A program made the position numbers and the translations under genes. Under the pieces are notes generated by a model. It was not told where the DNA came from and did not search any database. It was given only the letters and a program-made list of their open reading frames with translations. A DNA stretch of 51,733 nt, from positions 1 to 51,733 of the forward strand of contig NZ_AUDH01000023.1 of NCBI RefSeq assembly GCF_000425365.1. The letters are read 5' to 3'. Shown piece after piece: positions 6,121-15,039 of this stretch. Numbering within the stretch: position 1 is the first letter of the stretch; each line of letters begins with the position of its first letter. Source of the DNA: Rubritepida flocculans DSM 14296. GTDB taxonomy: Bacteria > Pseudomonadota > Alphaproteobacteria > Acetobacterales > Acetobacteraceae.

Positions 6121-8226
6121 TCAGGTGCCCGGGTTGAACCAGGCGCCGCGCCAGTCGATGGCGCCGACGCCGAAGTCGAAGATCACGCTGACCTCGATGC
6201 CGTCCGCGCCCTGGACGGGCCCGGTGGTGACCTGCGGCCCCTCGGTGCCGTTGAGGTAGCCGTAGACATAGACCGGTGCGGCGAGCGGGTCGGAGAAGAG
6301 ATACCAGCGGTTCCCCGGGATCAGCGGCTCGACCACCGGCTGCACGAAGCCCGCGAAGACGTTCGCGTTGCTGGTCTGCGTCGCCGCCACCGGCACCGTC
6401 GCCTGCCGCGCCGCGAGTTCGAGGTTCGGCCCGACCAGCAGCCGCATGGTCTGGCCCGTGGAGATGGGCAGGCCGTCGAGGGTGCGCTGCTTCATGATGG
6501 CGGCGCGGCCGGCACCGATCGTCGCGGTGTCGAGCGGCGTGCCGGTCCCGGCCTTGTTGGCCCGCGCAGCACCGGTGGCGAACACCGGCGCGTTGCCGGT
6601 GGCGAGCGTCGGGCCGTCGCCATTGGCGCTGTTCAGCAGGTTGTAGGCGGTGGCGTTCTCGAACTCGGCGACGCGGCGGCCGATGGCGGCGGCGAAGTCG
6701 GTGAAGGCGCCGAGGTCGTCGTTGACCAGCATCGGGCGCGTGACGCGGAGGCGCCGGGCGAAGGTCTGCAGCAGCACGATCTCCTGGCTCTCGGACATGG
6801 TGCCGACCTGGATCTCGCCGTTCTCGGCGAGCGGCAGCAGGGTCGGGAAGTCGCCGATGCGGAGGTGGCGGTGCGGCTTGAAGTCGCGGAAGTCGCGGCG
6901 GAGGAAGATCTGCCGGTAGGTCGGCTGCGCCGGTACGTAGGCGGCGAGCAGCATCTTGTTCGCGGCGGCGGAGAGCAGGGCCGGGAAGTCGGAGCTGGTG
7001 TGGAAGGCGCGCTCGGCGAGCAGGGTCGGGTTGCGCGGCGGGTTGCGCTCGCCGCGGCGGGCGAGCAGTTCGCGCAGCATGTCGGAGGGGCGCCAGCCCA
7101 GGAACTCGGCGTGGCGGCCGGAGCCCTGGGGCTGGTAGCCGGGCATGGCGCGCACAGCGAGCGCCTCGGCCATGGCGTCGAGGACCTGCGCCGGATCGTC
7201 GTGGCTCGGGCCGGTCTCCGGGCGCGCCGGAATGGACGGGCGCAGCCCCTGCGCCACCAGGGCGTCGAACAGGGCGCGGCGGGCCTGGTCGCCGGTCCAG
7301 CCCTGGGCGATGGCCTCGGCACGGATCGGCGTGATGCGCTCCGCCGGCAGCAGGGCGCGGGCGGCCTCGACGGCAGCGTCGATGCCGGCGATGCGCTCGC
7401 GCTCGGCGCGGCTCGCCTTGGCGCGGACTGCATCGAGGTCCGGCGGCGGTACGGCGCGGGTGGGCTCGGGCGTGGTGGTCACGGGCGTCTCCTGGGGCGG
7501 GTTGGACGGCGCGGCGGAGGGCGGCGCCGACGGGGCAGCAGCCGGCTCGGCCGGCGTCGTCTCGGGCATGGTGGTGTCCTCGTCAGGCAGGGCGGGTTCG
7601 ATCGCTGGCGCGGGGAGGCCCTGCTCCCCCTGCGCCCGCACCGCGGCGTCCCGGTCCACCGGGACCGGGACGACGGAGATCTCGAAGGGCTCCCAATCCA
7701 CCGCGCGGTGGACGGTCTCGCCGGTGGCGGGGTCGGCCCGCGGCTCGTAGCGGTGCACGCGGTAGCCGACGCTGACGGCGCGCAGCGTGCCGTCGGCGAT
7801 GCGCTGCCAGATCGGCTCGACGTCAGCCGCCGTGCTGAACTGCAGCGTGGCGTAGCCACGACCGCGTTCGAGGCGGGCGGCGGTGACGCGACCCAGCACA
7901 TCCCTGGCTCCACCGCGGCGATGGGTGTCGAGCACCGGGGCGCAGCCGGAGCGGAGCGTCGCCATCCGCACCGCGTTGGGCGACATCTCGAGTTCCTCGG
8001 TGATCAGGCCGAGGGAGGGGACGAAGTTGCGGGCGCGTGCGCCGGTGGACCACACCACCTCGACGGTGCGCGCGGCGCGATCGACGGTGGCCGGCGCGGC
8101 GATGGCGCGCTGCGCGACGATCGACTGCCCCGGAGTGTGACCGGGCGCGACCGGGGCCGGTCGATCGGCTGCAACATCCTGGTCCGACGCAGGGTCTCCC
8201 CCGCCCGGTTCGGTGGTCTCGGTCAT
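6121..8226 (-). CDS. Prohead protease / major capsid protein fusion
   Basis: A 701-residue protein from ATG 8224-8226 (MTETTEPGGGDP). Residues about 45-200 are a herpesvirus-type (S78-like) prohead protease, with the likely catalytic His102 in 'VLDTHRRGG' and Ser152 in 'LRAVSVGYRV'. Residues about 205-262 are a proline/alanine-rich linker. Residues 262-345 are helical and may act as the scaffolding part. From about 355 to the end is an HK97-type capsid protein ('FHTSSDFPALLSAAANKMLLAAY...', 'GIEVSVIFDFGVGAIDWRGAWFNPGT'). The protease would cut itself off after assembly. Fused forms are known in alphaproteobacterial phages. Portal lies upstream, DUF2190 downstream. Confidence 0.88.
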   Translation of the reverse strand: MTETTEPGGGDPASDQDVAADRPAPVAPGHTPGQSIVAQRAIAAPATVDRAARTVEVVWSTGARARNFVPSLGLITEELEMSPNAVRMATLRSGCAPVLDTHRRGGARDVLGRVTAARLERGRGYATLQFSTAADVEPIWQRIADGTLRAVSVGYRVHRYEPRADPATGETVHRAVDWEPFEISVVPVPVDRDAAVRAQGEQGLPAPAIEPALPDEDTTMPETTPAEPAAAPSAPPSAAPSNPPQETPVTTTPEPTRAVPPPDLDAVRAKASRAERERIAGIDAAVEAARALLPAERITPIRAEAIAQGWTGDQARRALFDALVAQGLRPSIPARPETGPSHDDPAQVLDAMAEALAVRAMPGYQPQGSGRHAEFLGWRPSDMLRELLARRGERNPPRNPTLLAERAFHTSSDFPALLSAAANKMLLAAYVPAQPTYRQIFLRRDFRDFKPHRHLRIGDFPTLLPLAENGEIQVGTMSESQEIVLLQTFARRLRVTRPMLVNDDLGAFTDFAAAIGRRVAEFENATAYNLLNSANGDGPTLATGNAPVFATGAARANKAGTGTPLDTATIGAGRAAIMKQRTLDGLPISTGQTMRLLVGPNLELAARQATVPVAATQTSNANVFAGFVQPVVEPLIPGNRWYLFSDPLAAPVYVYGYLNGTEGPQVTTGPVQGADGIEVSVIFDFGVGAIDWRGAWFNPGT

Positions 8227-8275
8227 GTGGATATCCCTGGGGAGAAGCCTGGGACGATCTGTGGACAGGCGACGC

Positions 8276-9757
8276 TCAGCCCGGCTCCGCCTGGCTCGCA
8301 GTCGGCTGGCGCAGTGGAGCCGCCGCGCCCGTCGCGGCGATCTCGATGGCGGCCATCTGCGCGGCGTCCTGGGCGGCGCCGGACTTGGCGACCCGACGCG
8401 GGTCGGTGTCGAGCGCGAGGCCGGCGTCATCCAGCAGCGCGTTGGCCTCGCGGATCATCTCCACCGCCGCGCGGAAGTCGTAGCCGAAGGCCCCTGCCGC
8501 CTCCGGCTGCGGCACGAAGCCCGCCCTGACCTGCGCGATGAGGGCGGTGGTGTCCTTGAGCGGGTCGATCATCTCATGCGCCGGCGGGACATGGCTGACG
8601 CCGTCCGGCATCTCGGCGTCCCACAGTCCGAGCAGCGCGCCCTGTTGGTGAAAGCGGTCCGCGACGGGCCGCACCAGCATCGGGATGAGCATGCCGTACT
8701 GCACCTGCTCGCAGAGGCGGCGGAACTCGATCTTGCCGGCGCGCAGCGAGGAGTAGTTGGCCTGCGTCAGGTCGCCGGACACCTGATCGTAGGTCAGGCC
8801 CGCGCCGACCGCGGCGGCCTCCAGCGCCCGGCGGGCGAAGGCGGCATGGCTGCCGCCGCCCGAGGGGTTCACCACCTCCACGCTGCCCATGCCGCGGCGG
8901 TAGAGGATCATCCCCGGCTCGAAGCTCTCGACCGCGCGGCCCTGGGCGTCGCGGAGCAGGCCGGACGCCGTGCCGGTCAGCGCCTCGTCGCCCTCCTCGG
9001 TGACCACTGCGGCGAGGCAGGCCTCGATCTTGGCCTTCATCAGCAGCGCCGCCTCGTAGTCGCCGAGGTCGCGCAGCCGCAGCAGCACCGGCGCGAGCCA
9101 GGAGACGTCGCGCAGCTGGCCGGGGCGGCGCTTGCGATAGACGTGCAGCACCTCTGCGGCCGGGATGCGCTCGCTCGCCATCCGGACGCCTGGGAGCATC
9201 CACGCGCCCGGATGGGTCGGGAACAGCCAGTAGCCGACCGGCTCGCCGGCCTCGCCGAGGGCGATGCCCTGGATGGTCGGGGCGCCCTCCACCATGCCGT
9301 TGCGCGCGGTGTCGAGGTGGTCGCTCTCCAGCACCTGCAGCCGGAGGCCGATCGGGTTGGCGGCCGATGGCGGCACCATCAGGAAGCGGATGAAGCATTC
9401 GCCGCTCTCGACCACGGCCCGCATCACCAGCGCCTGCAGCCCGTAGAGGTCGAGCCGCCCCTCGGCGTCGCAGGCGGTGCTCTCCGCCCAGCGCTGCCAG
9501 GCGCGGCGATGCGGATCGTCCGGCCAGCGGGTGGTAATGCCGGCGCCGACCGCATTGCCGGTCCACAGATCGACGATGCGGCTGGCATAGGGGTCGTTGC
9601 GCACGGCGTCGCGCGCGCGGCGCGCCACCGTCGCCGCGGCCAGGCCGACCTCGGCATTGGCGCTGCCGCCCGAGGGCGCCCAGACGGAGGCGCGATGGTC
9701 CTGCGCCGCGGCGTAGCCGCGGAAGGCCCGCCAGGCTCGGATCATCCGCTCGATCAC
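8276..9757 (-). CDS. Phage portal protein, lambda family
   Basis: A 493-residue protein from GTG 9755-9757, overlapping the gpW-like gene by four bases. The N-terminus 'RGYAAAQDHRASVWAPSGGSANAEV', then 'VRNDPYASRIVDLWTGNAVGAGIT', 'GLRLQVLESDHLD' and 'DQVSGDLTQANYSSLRAGKIEFRRL' are hallmarks of lambda-type portals. Twelve copies would form the ring at the capsid vertex through which DNA enters and leaves. The alanine-rich C-terminal tail (after about residue 450) is less conserved. Length is typical. It is followed, 49 bases later, by the protease/capsid gene. Confidence 0.92.
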   Translation of the reverse strand: MIERMIRAWRAFRGYAAAQDHRASVWAPSGGSANAEVGLAAATVARRARDAVRNDPYASRIVDLWTGNAVGAGITTRWPDDPHRRAWQRWAESTACDAEGRLDLYGLQALVMRAVVESGECFIRFLMVPPSAANPIGLRLQVLESDHLDTARNGMVEGAPTIQGIALGEAGEPVGYWLFPTHPGAWMLPGVRMASERIPAAEVLHVYRKRRPGQLRDVSWLAPVLLRLRDLGDYEAALLMKAKIEACLAAVVTEEGDEALTGTASGLLRDAQGRAVESFEPGMILYRRGMGSVEVVNPSGGGSHAAFARRALEAAAVGAGLTYDQVSGDLTQANYSSLRAGKIEFRRLCEQVQYGMLIPMLVRPVADRFHQQGALLGLWDAEMPDGVSHVPPAHEMIDPLKDTTALIAQVRAGFVPQPEAAGAFGYDFRAAVEMIREANALLDDAGLALDTDPRRVAKSGAAQDAAQMAAIEIAATGAAAPLRQPTASQAEPG

Positions 9758-9990
9758 GTGCCATTGCCCCGCGAGAAGGAGGCGAGCGTCGCCGCCGGCC
9801 TGCGCGCTGCCGTGGTCTCGGCGCTGCGCAGGACGGCCAGCGCCCGCCCGAGTTCGTCCAGGCTCCGGTATTCCACGGTGCGCCCCTCGAAGCTCACGCG
9901 CGTGGTGCCGCCCGTGTAGGCGGCAGCGAGGGCGGCGGCGCGGCTGCCGGGCGGTTGCGCCAGCGCCCAGGCGAGAACGGCCGGGTCCAT
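9754..9990 (-). CDS. gpW-like head-tail joining protein
   Basis: A 78-residue protein from ATG 9988-9990, joined by four-base overlaps on both sides. 'RVSFEGRTVEYRSLDELGRALAVLRSAE' is the diagnostic gpW pattern (a short beta hairpin, then a helix). The alanine-rich N-terminus (LAWALAQPPGSRAAALAAAYTGG) is a helix. gpW proteins bind beneath the portal and prepare the head for tail attachment. The position between terminase and portal is as in lambda. Confidence 0.8.
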   Translation of the reverse strand: MDPAVLAWALAQPPGSRAAALAAAYTGGTTRVSFEGRTVEYRSLDELGRALAVLRSAETTAARRPAATLASFSRGNGT

Positions 9991-10592
9991 CACGCGGCCC
10001 GGAGCGTCGGCAGCGGCGTCGCCGCGTTGACCAGATAGGACAACCCGGTGGGCGGGTTCGGCATGATCGGCACGCCGGCCTGCCAGGTCAGCGGCGCGAA
10101 GAACCCGTTCTCGCTGCCGGTGCCGCCGCCCGATCCGCCATCGGCCGAGGTCGAGCCGAGTAGCAGGGTATTGCCCCCGCTGAACACCTGGTTCGAGGTG
10201 CCGCGCACCGAAGGCGCGCCGGAGAAGCACAGCAGCAGCCACCAGATGCCGGCCGAAATCCAGCGCGGTTGCGCGAAGGGGCAGATCGCCGATCCGACCG
10301 TGGTGTCGGCGTCCACGAGCGGTTCCTCGATCACGGCGCCCGGTCGCCCGGCGCCGTTGTCGGCCGCCAGCGCCATGCGCAGGAAGCCCGCGGCACCCGT
10401 GGTCACGCTCACCGCCATGGCCGAGAACAGGCCCGGCCGGGCGAGGAGGTAGGGCACGCAGTAGAGCCGGTTCGCCACCATCGCGAGAGACGCCCCGACG
10501 GCGCGCGCATGCTGCGAGGCGTAGAACCGCCCCGGGACGTAGGGCAGCATCGCCGGCGCGGGCGGCAGGTAATGCTGGAACAGCGCGGTCAT
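9990..10592 (-). CDS. Unknown phage protein between terminase and portal
   Basis: A 200-residue protein from ATG 10590-10592, overlapping both neighbours by four bases. It has a hydrophobic, aromatic-rich middle (MVANRLYCVPYLLARPGLFSAMAVSVTTGAAGF; ISAGIWWLLLCFSGAPSV) and a glycine/serine stretch (SADGGSGGGTGSENGFFAPLTWQ). The pattern 'GRFYASQHARAVGASLAMVANRLYCVPYLL' looks like a beta-rich virion surface protein, but I do not recognise a family. Synteny indicates a structural or morphogenetic role. It has no signal peptide and no visible catalytic motif. Confidence 0.55.
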   Translation of the reverse strand: MTALFQHYLPPAPAMLPYVPGRFYASQHARAVGASLAMVANRLYCVPYLLARPGLFSAMAVSVTTGAAGFLRMALAADNGAGRPGAVIEEPLVDADTTVGSAICPFAQPRWISAGIWWLLLCFSGAPSVRGTSNQVFSGGNTLLLGSTSADGGSGGGTGSENGFFAPLTWQAGVPIMPNPPTGLSYLVNAATPLPTLRAA

Positions 10593-10942
10593 GCCAGCGG
10601 CCGGATGCCGAGGGTGATGGTGCGGGCGGCGGCCCGGCTCACCGGCGCGGCGGCGAGGCCGGAGCGCAGCCGCAGCCAGCGCCAACCGAGCAGCAGGGTG
10701 GGTGGCAGGGTGAGGGCCCGGCCGGCGGCGACGGTCAGCACGACCTCGTTGCCGAGATGGTCATGGAGGTCAGCCCAGGCCGTGGGCTCGCCCTCGTCGA
10801 GCGAGCCCTGGACGGTGAGCGGGGCGTCGGTCCAGGCGGCGGGCAGCAGCAGCAGGCAGACGCCATAGCCGACGCTGGCGACCGGCGCGCTCAGCGCCTG
10901 GCCGGCGGCGATCGTGGTGCGGACCGGGACGAGGGCGGTCAT
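10589..10942 (-). CDS. Small unknown phage protein downstream of terminase
   Basis: A 117-residue protein. ATG 10940-10942 is chosen because GGAG lies about six bases upstream; an in-frame ATG at 10952-10954 is an alternative and would add four residues. The sequence alternates short hydrophobic strands and glycine turns (APVASVGYGVCLLLLPAAW; LTVAAGRALTLPPTLLLGWRWLRL), which suggests a beta-sandwich. It starts just after the terminase stop and overlaps the next gene by four bases. No family is recognised; a virion or assembly role is likely from the operon. Confidence 0.5.
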   Translation of the reverse strand: MTALVPVRTTIAAGQALSAPVASVGYGVCLLLLPAAWTDAPLTVQGSLDEGEPTAWADLHDHLGNEVVLTVAAGRALTLPPTLLLGWRWLRLRSGLAAAPVSRAAARTITLGIRPLA

Positions 10943-10956
10943 GAGGGTCTCCATGG

Positions 10957-13900
10957 TCAGCGCAGCCAGCCGCCGCGCGGGGCGAGCCAGGCGCGGGGAC
11001 GAAGGTCAGGTGGCGTGGCTGGCCTATTGGTCGTGACCGGCGCCGCCTCGTCTGCCGAGGGCGGCTCCGCCGCCGGCAGCGACAGCGCATCGGCCATCCG
11101 TGCCCAGCGCCCCTCGCCCCAGCCGTCCATGCCGAGCGCCGCCGCCGCGGCGCGGGCATAGACGCGGCAGTCGAGCGCCTCGTTGCGCTCGCGCGTCTTG
11201 ACCCACTCCAGCCGGCGGAAGCCGTTTTTCCCGGCGCGCGCCACCAGCTGCTCCGCCGTGAGCTGGCGACAGAACTCCTCGCCGGCAGCATGCATCGGCA
11301 GGTGGACGTAGCCGGGCGGGAAGGGCTCGCCGCTCTCCTCGGTCGGCCGGTCGAGCTTGAGCCAGCCATAGGTCTCGGCCTTGAGGAAGGAGGATCCCAC
11401 CGGCCAGACCTTGAGCCCGCCGAGCTTGCGCCCCTGCCGCCGCACCTCCGTCGCCGCCGGCTGGCCGACCGCCGCGCGCAGCCCGTCCTGGCCCTTGACC
11501 GCGATGGCGCGGCCCGCGCCGGCGCGGCGCACGAAGGCGTAGACCTCCGCCGTGGTCATGCCGTCGCCGCTGTCGATCGCCGCCATGGCGATGGGCAGGC
11601 GGTGGCCGGAGGCATGTCGCCAGGTCTCGCCGAGCAGCAGGCGAAGATCCTCCCACACCGCTGCCTCGAACGGGTTGCCGGCCAGGACGCGGTGCTCGAC
11701 CAGCCAGGACTGCCGGTCCTGCCCCCAGGCCCAGACCGAGGCCTCGAGCCGGTTGCGCTGCACGTCCACGCCGGCGGTGAGCAGCAGCCCGCCCATCGGC
11801 ACGGTGCCGGCCGGCCAATACTCCCGCCGGTCGTAGAGCCGCTGCCAGTCCGGCGCCTCGCCCGCCTCCTGCCAAGTCTCGCCGAGCACGGTGTTGCGGA
11901 AGGTCTTGATGGCCCGGTCGTCGCCCTGCGCCGCAAGCCAGAGCCGCGCGATCTCCGACCAGGGCATCCAGCCGGGCGGCGAGTAGAGCGCCGAGATGTG
12001 AAAGCCGATCGCGTGCGGGTCCGTCGCCGTGGCACTGGCCCGCCATTCCCCCGCGGCCAGCATCGCCGCCTTGTGCTGCTCCCCGATCGCGCCGTCGCAG
12101 GCCTCGCAGAGGTAGCGCGCCGTCTCGGGCTCGCCCGCGTCCCACACCAGCCGCTCGAAGCGCAGCCACTGCATCGCCCCGCAGTGGGGACAGGGCACGA
12201 CGTAGCGCCGCTGGTCGGTGGCGAGGTACTCGCGCTCGATGCGCGACAGGCCGGCGATGGTCGGCGTCGAGACCAGCAGCACCTTGCGCCGCCAGCCGAA
12301 GGTGCGGGCGCGGGCCTCGGCGAGCGCGATCGGATCGCCTTCGCCCTCGACGTCGCCAGGATAGGCGTCGATCTCGTCGAGGAACAGGAAGCGCGCCGAC
12401 ATCGAGCGCAGGCCGACCGCGCTGTTGGCGCCGGTCATCACCAGCTGGCCGCCGGGGAACTCCTTCGAGAGCTGGCGATTGCCGCTGTCGCGCGAGCGGG
12501 CCGGCGCGACGCGCTCGCGGATCGCCGGCGTCTCCTCGACCAGCGGGTCGATGCGCTGGTCGGAGAAGCGCTTCGCCAGCTCCGTGGTGGGCTGCACCGC
12601 CAGCATCGGCCCGGGCGCGTGGTGGATGACGTAGCCGATCCAGTTGTTGCCGCACTCGGTGTTGTGCGTCGGGACCCAACCTTCTCCGCAGAGGTAGAGG
12701 TGGCTGGGCGAGTCCACCTCGATGCACCGGACGGGCACACTCTCGACCGGCTCGATGCTGACGATGCGGCGCCGTCGGCTCTTGAGCGGCCGGCCGCGCT
12801 CCACCGAACGCATCCGCGCGACCTTGCGAGACAACCGAAACATCGGCTCCTCGCGGTAGGCGGTCCAGGATACGCGCGAATAGCCGAGGCACGCGCGATC
12901 GGTGCCGTTGATGACCTTCTGCCTCGAGGCTACCCGGTAGATCGTCGGCTTGTAGCCGAGGCTGCGCAGCAGCTCGACCATGCCCTCGATCAGGCCGGGG
13001 TCGGTGTTGCTGAACTCGCAGCGCTTGCCGTCCGGCGAGATGGTGCCGTCCGAGTCCATCAGGCCGCGGATCAGCTCGAGCCGCTGCGCGCGGCTGGCCC
13101 GCAGGTAAGCCGCCGGGATATGCTTGTTCTCCAGCACGTCGAGCATGCGCAGCCGCATCGTGAAGCGCGAGCGGTGCTGGATGCGGGCGGGCGTGACGCC
13201 GTCGTCCACGAGCCGGAAGGTCGGATCGATGACGATGTTGCCGCAGCGCCCCTTGCGCCACGCCGGCCGCCGGAAGATGGCATCGACCCCGCAGGCGCGC
13301 AGATGGTCGGCGACCTCCGCGTCCTCCTCGTGGACGCTGATGTGGTTCATCGTCGCCGAACCGTCGCCGAGCCACACGCCGAGGACGTAGGGCTGGATCA
13401 GCAGGTCCTGGTCCGGCAGCTCGACGGGCTGACAGCAATCGACCGCGTAGCGCCGCCGCTTGCCCCCGCCGAGCTGCGTCCGCCCGACCATGTCGCGCGT
13501 GTGGAGGGTGCGCCGGACGGGACGTTCGGCGTCCGTGAAGTCCCAGACGGGCCAGCGATGGTCACCATCGCAGACGATGCGCGTGCCGTCGTCGAAGGTG
13601 ACGCCGTAGCAGTCGCGGCCGATCATGATCGGCGACACGCCGGTGACCCGGCACGGGCGTCCGGCTTCGTCGAACAGGGTGTCGCCGACCACGAGCGCGC
13701 CCATCGTGGCCCAGCCCTCGGCCGTGGGGATGGCCGTATCCAGCGCGAGCGGCCCGCCGACCTGGGCCCCCTTCATGAACACCACCCGCCGCGCCGGATG
13801 CGCCGGCGACAGCGCGTCCATGATCTCGCGCAGATAGGGCGTGCGCGCCGTGCGCCATGGCCCGGGCTCGGCCGACCCGCGGCTCCCGAGCACGCGGTGG

Positions 13901-14022
13901 CGGTCGGCCCACTCCGAGACGAGCAGCGCCGGCTCGGGCGCCATGCCGTCGCGCCAGGCCTGCAGGATCTCGGCGTCGCCCTCGAAGCGGCCGAGTTCCT
14001 CCAAGAGATGCTCGCCCGCCAT
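10957..14022 (-). CDS. Phage terminase large subunit, GpA family, with an in-frame intein
   Basis: The 1021-residue precursor starts at ATG 14020-14022. Removing residues 91-454 (the intein) leaves a 657-residue extein, the normal GpA length. The ligated junction reads MKGAQVGG-TECGNNWIGY, which is the ATP-binding loop of this family (the usual lysine is replaced by glycine). 'ARFLFLDEIDAYPGD' is the Walker B region. The C-terminal nuclease region shows 'MAAIDSGDGMTTAEVYAF' and 'NEALDCRVYARAA'. The enzyme cuts concatemeric DNA and drives it through the portal. It cannot bind ATP normally until the intein is spliced out. It overlaps the small-subunit stop by four bases. Confidence 0.92.
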   Translation of the reverse strand: MAGEHLLEELGRFEGDAEILQAWRDGMAPEPALLVSEWADRHRVLGSRGSAEPGPWRTARTPYLREIMDALSPAHPARRVVFMKGAQVGGPLALDTAIPTAEGWATMGALVVGDTLFDEAGRPCRVTGVSPIMIGRDCYGVTFDDGTRIVCDGDHRWPVWDFTDAERPVRRTLHTRDMVGRTQLGGGKRRRYAVDCCQPVELPDQDLLIQPYVLGVWLGDGSATMNHISVHEEDAEVADHLRACGVDAIFRRPAWRKGRCGNIVIDPTFRLVDDGVTPARIQHRSRFTMRLRMLDVLENKHIPAAYLRASRAQRLELIRGLMDSDGTISPDGKRCEFSNTDPGLIEGMVELLRSLGYKPTIYRVASRQKVINGTDRACLGYSRVSWTAYREEPMFRLSRKVARMRSVERGRPLKSRRRRIVSIEPVESVPVRCIEVDSPSHLYLCGEGWVPTHNTECGNNWIGYVIHHAPGPMLAVQPTTELAKRFSDQRIDPLVEETPAIRERVAPARSRDSGNRQLSKEFPGGQLVMTGANSAVGLRSMSARFLFLDEIDAYPGDVEGEGDPIALAEARARTFGWRRKVLLVSTPTIAGLSRIEREYLATDQRRYVVPCPHCGAMQWLRFERLVWDAGEPETARYLCEACDGAIGEQHKAAMLAAGEWRASATATDPHAIGFHISALYSPPGWMPWSEIARLWLAAQGDDRAIKTFRNTVLGETWQEAGEAPDWQRLYDRREYWPAGTVPMGGLLLTAGVDVQRNRLEASVWAWGQDRQSWLVEHRVLAGNPFEAAVWEDLRLLLGETWRHASGHRLPIAMAAIDSGDGMTTAEVYAFVRRAGAGRAIAVKGQDGLRAAVGQPAATEVRRQGRKLGGLKVWPVGSSFLKAETYGWLKLDRPTEESGEPFPPGYVHLPMHAAGEEFCRQLTAEQLVARAGKNGFRRLEWVKTRERNEALDCRVYARAAAAALGMDGWGEGRWARMADALSLPAAEPPSADEAAPVTTNRPATPPDLRPRAWLAPRGGWLR
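12661..13752 (-). other. Class 3-like intein with LAGLIDADG homing endonuclease, inside the terminase
   Basis: It encodes 364 residues from P-L-A-L-D-T-A-I-P-T to V-P-T-H-N. Residue 1 is proline, so there is no N-terminal Cys or Ser nucleophile. The non-contiguous Trp/Cys/Thr set that defines class 3 inteins is present: W67 in block B (CDGDHRWPVW), C343 in block F (VRCIEVDSPS) and Thr as the first C-extein residue (THN-T). The penultimate His363 and Asn364 needed for Asn cyclisation are intact. Two LAGLIDADG motifs, near 122-133 (YVLGVWLGDGSA) and 227-237 (LIRGLMDSDGT), indicate a complete homing endonuclease domain. It sits exactly in the ATP-binding loop. Confidence 0.9.
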
Positions 14023-14600
14023 CACGCCACCTGCACCCGGACATCGTGCCGCGCGGCGAGATGCGCGCGCAGCCGGGCGTCCATCATGGTCTGCAGCCGG
14101 TGGGCATCGACGCCGAGCTCGGCCGCCATCTCGGCGGCGACGCGGGCCGGCCAGGCGAGGATGGCGTCGCGCTCCTCCTTGGCGAGGCGGTGCACCAGCA
14201 GCAGCGCGCGCGCCTTGTCGACCAGCCTGCCCTTGCGCTCGTCGAGCCTGAGCCGCCGCTCCTGCGCCTTGAGCACCTCGTTCGCGGTGCGCGCATCGTG
14301 GAACGTGCTGCCGGCGGCGCGCGGCAGCGGATCGGCGGCCGGCGGCATCGCTGCGACAGGCGGTGGCGCCGCGGGCCGCGGTGGTGCCGGTGGAGCCGGC
14401 GCCAGCGTCGCCGTCTTCCGGACGGGATCGCTGCTGTCGGCCAGCCGCGCGCGAACCTTCTCGACGTCCCAGGCGCCGTCCGCCTCGGGCGCGATACGGC
14501 CGGCGCGCTGCGCCTTCTGCAGCGCCGTGTGGGACACGCCGAGGCGGCGCGCCACCTCGCGCTGCGAGGCCACGCGGCCCGGCTGCGCGGTGGCGATCAT
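14022..14600 (-). CDS. Phage terminase small subunit-like DNA-binding protein
   Basis: A 192-residue protein from ATG 14598-14600. The N-terminal helix-turn-helix 'ASQREVARRLGVSHTALQKAQRAGRI' (about 10-36) fits a Nu1-type DNA-recognition domain. A proline/alanine linker (about 68-100) leads to a charged helical region ('RTANEVLKAQERRLRLDERKGRLVDKARALLL') for oligomerisation and contact with the large subunit. It overlaps the large-subunit start by four bases, as expected for a terminase pair. It is divergent from the small plus-strand gene at 14714, so 14601-14713 probably holds promoters for both. Confidence 0.8.
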   Translation of the reverse strand: MIATAQPGRVASQREVARRLGVSHTALQKAQRAGRIAPEADGAWDVEKVRARLADSSDPVRKTATLAPAPPAPPRPAAPPPVAAMPPAADPLPRAAGSTFHDARTANEVLKAQERRLRLDERKGRLVDKARALLLVHRLAKEERDAILAWPARVAAEMAAELGVDAHRLQTMMDARLRAHLAARHDVRVQVA

Positions 14601-14713
14601 GATGTGATCGGAACCCCCCGAAAAGAGCAATCGACGGAGCGCCGATGGCGCTTGGCTCCGCCCCCGCCACAGCGCGAATGGTCCGTCACGCAATGCGGAT
14701 GACGGAGACCACG

Positions 14714-14938
14714 ATGACGAAGCGTGAAGCCAACCAGCAGCGGAGCCTCGAAGCCTTCCTCGCCAAGAAGGCCGAGTTCGACGCCCTGCTGGCCGAACTG
14801 CAGCAGGCCAGTGTGGACCACTTCGGGGCGGACCCCGAGGCGGTGCTCTGGGGCGAGACCGCCTGGCTCGCGGACGCCACCGCGAAGCTGAAGGACATCG
14901 CGGACCAGCACTTCCGCCGAGGCGAATACGCCCGCTGA
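14714..14938 (+). CDS. Small conserved-looking unknown protein
   Basis: A 74-residue, mostly helical protein (TKREANQQRSLEAFLAKKAEFDALLAELQQASVDHFG). ATG 14714-14716 is chosen because GGAG lies six bases upstream; an in-frame ATG at 14699 would add five residues. It is on the plus strand, opposite the late genes, and precedes the DUF3489 gene by 101 bases. No family is recognised and no function is proposed. Confidence 0.5.
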   Translation: MTKREANQQRSLEAFLAKKAEFDALLAELQQASVDHFGADPEAVLWGETAWLADATAKLKDIADQHFRRGEYAR

Positions 14939-15039
14939 CGCGGCGCGCCTCCCGCACCGCCCCGACCGGGCCGAGCCCGGCGGGGCTCCCGGCAGTAGGG
15001 GGCCGAGAGGGTCGGCTCCCGGAACCAGAGACCCCGACG

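Noticed and set aside
10957-14022. Terminase gene with a foreign insertion that destroys it
   Set aside because: The insertion keeps the frame, has intein blocks at both ends and restores the family sequence when removed, so splicing is the better reading.
11290-14607. 1105-codon plus-strand open frame opposite the terminase
   Set aside because: It crosses the terminase, intein and small-subunit genes, which are supported by motifs. Its sequence is low in complexity and has no start signal.
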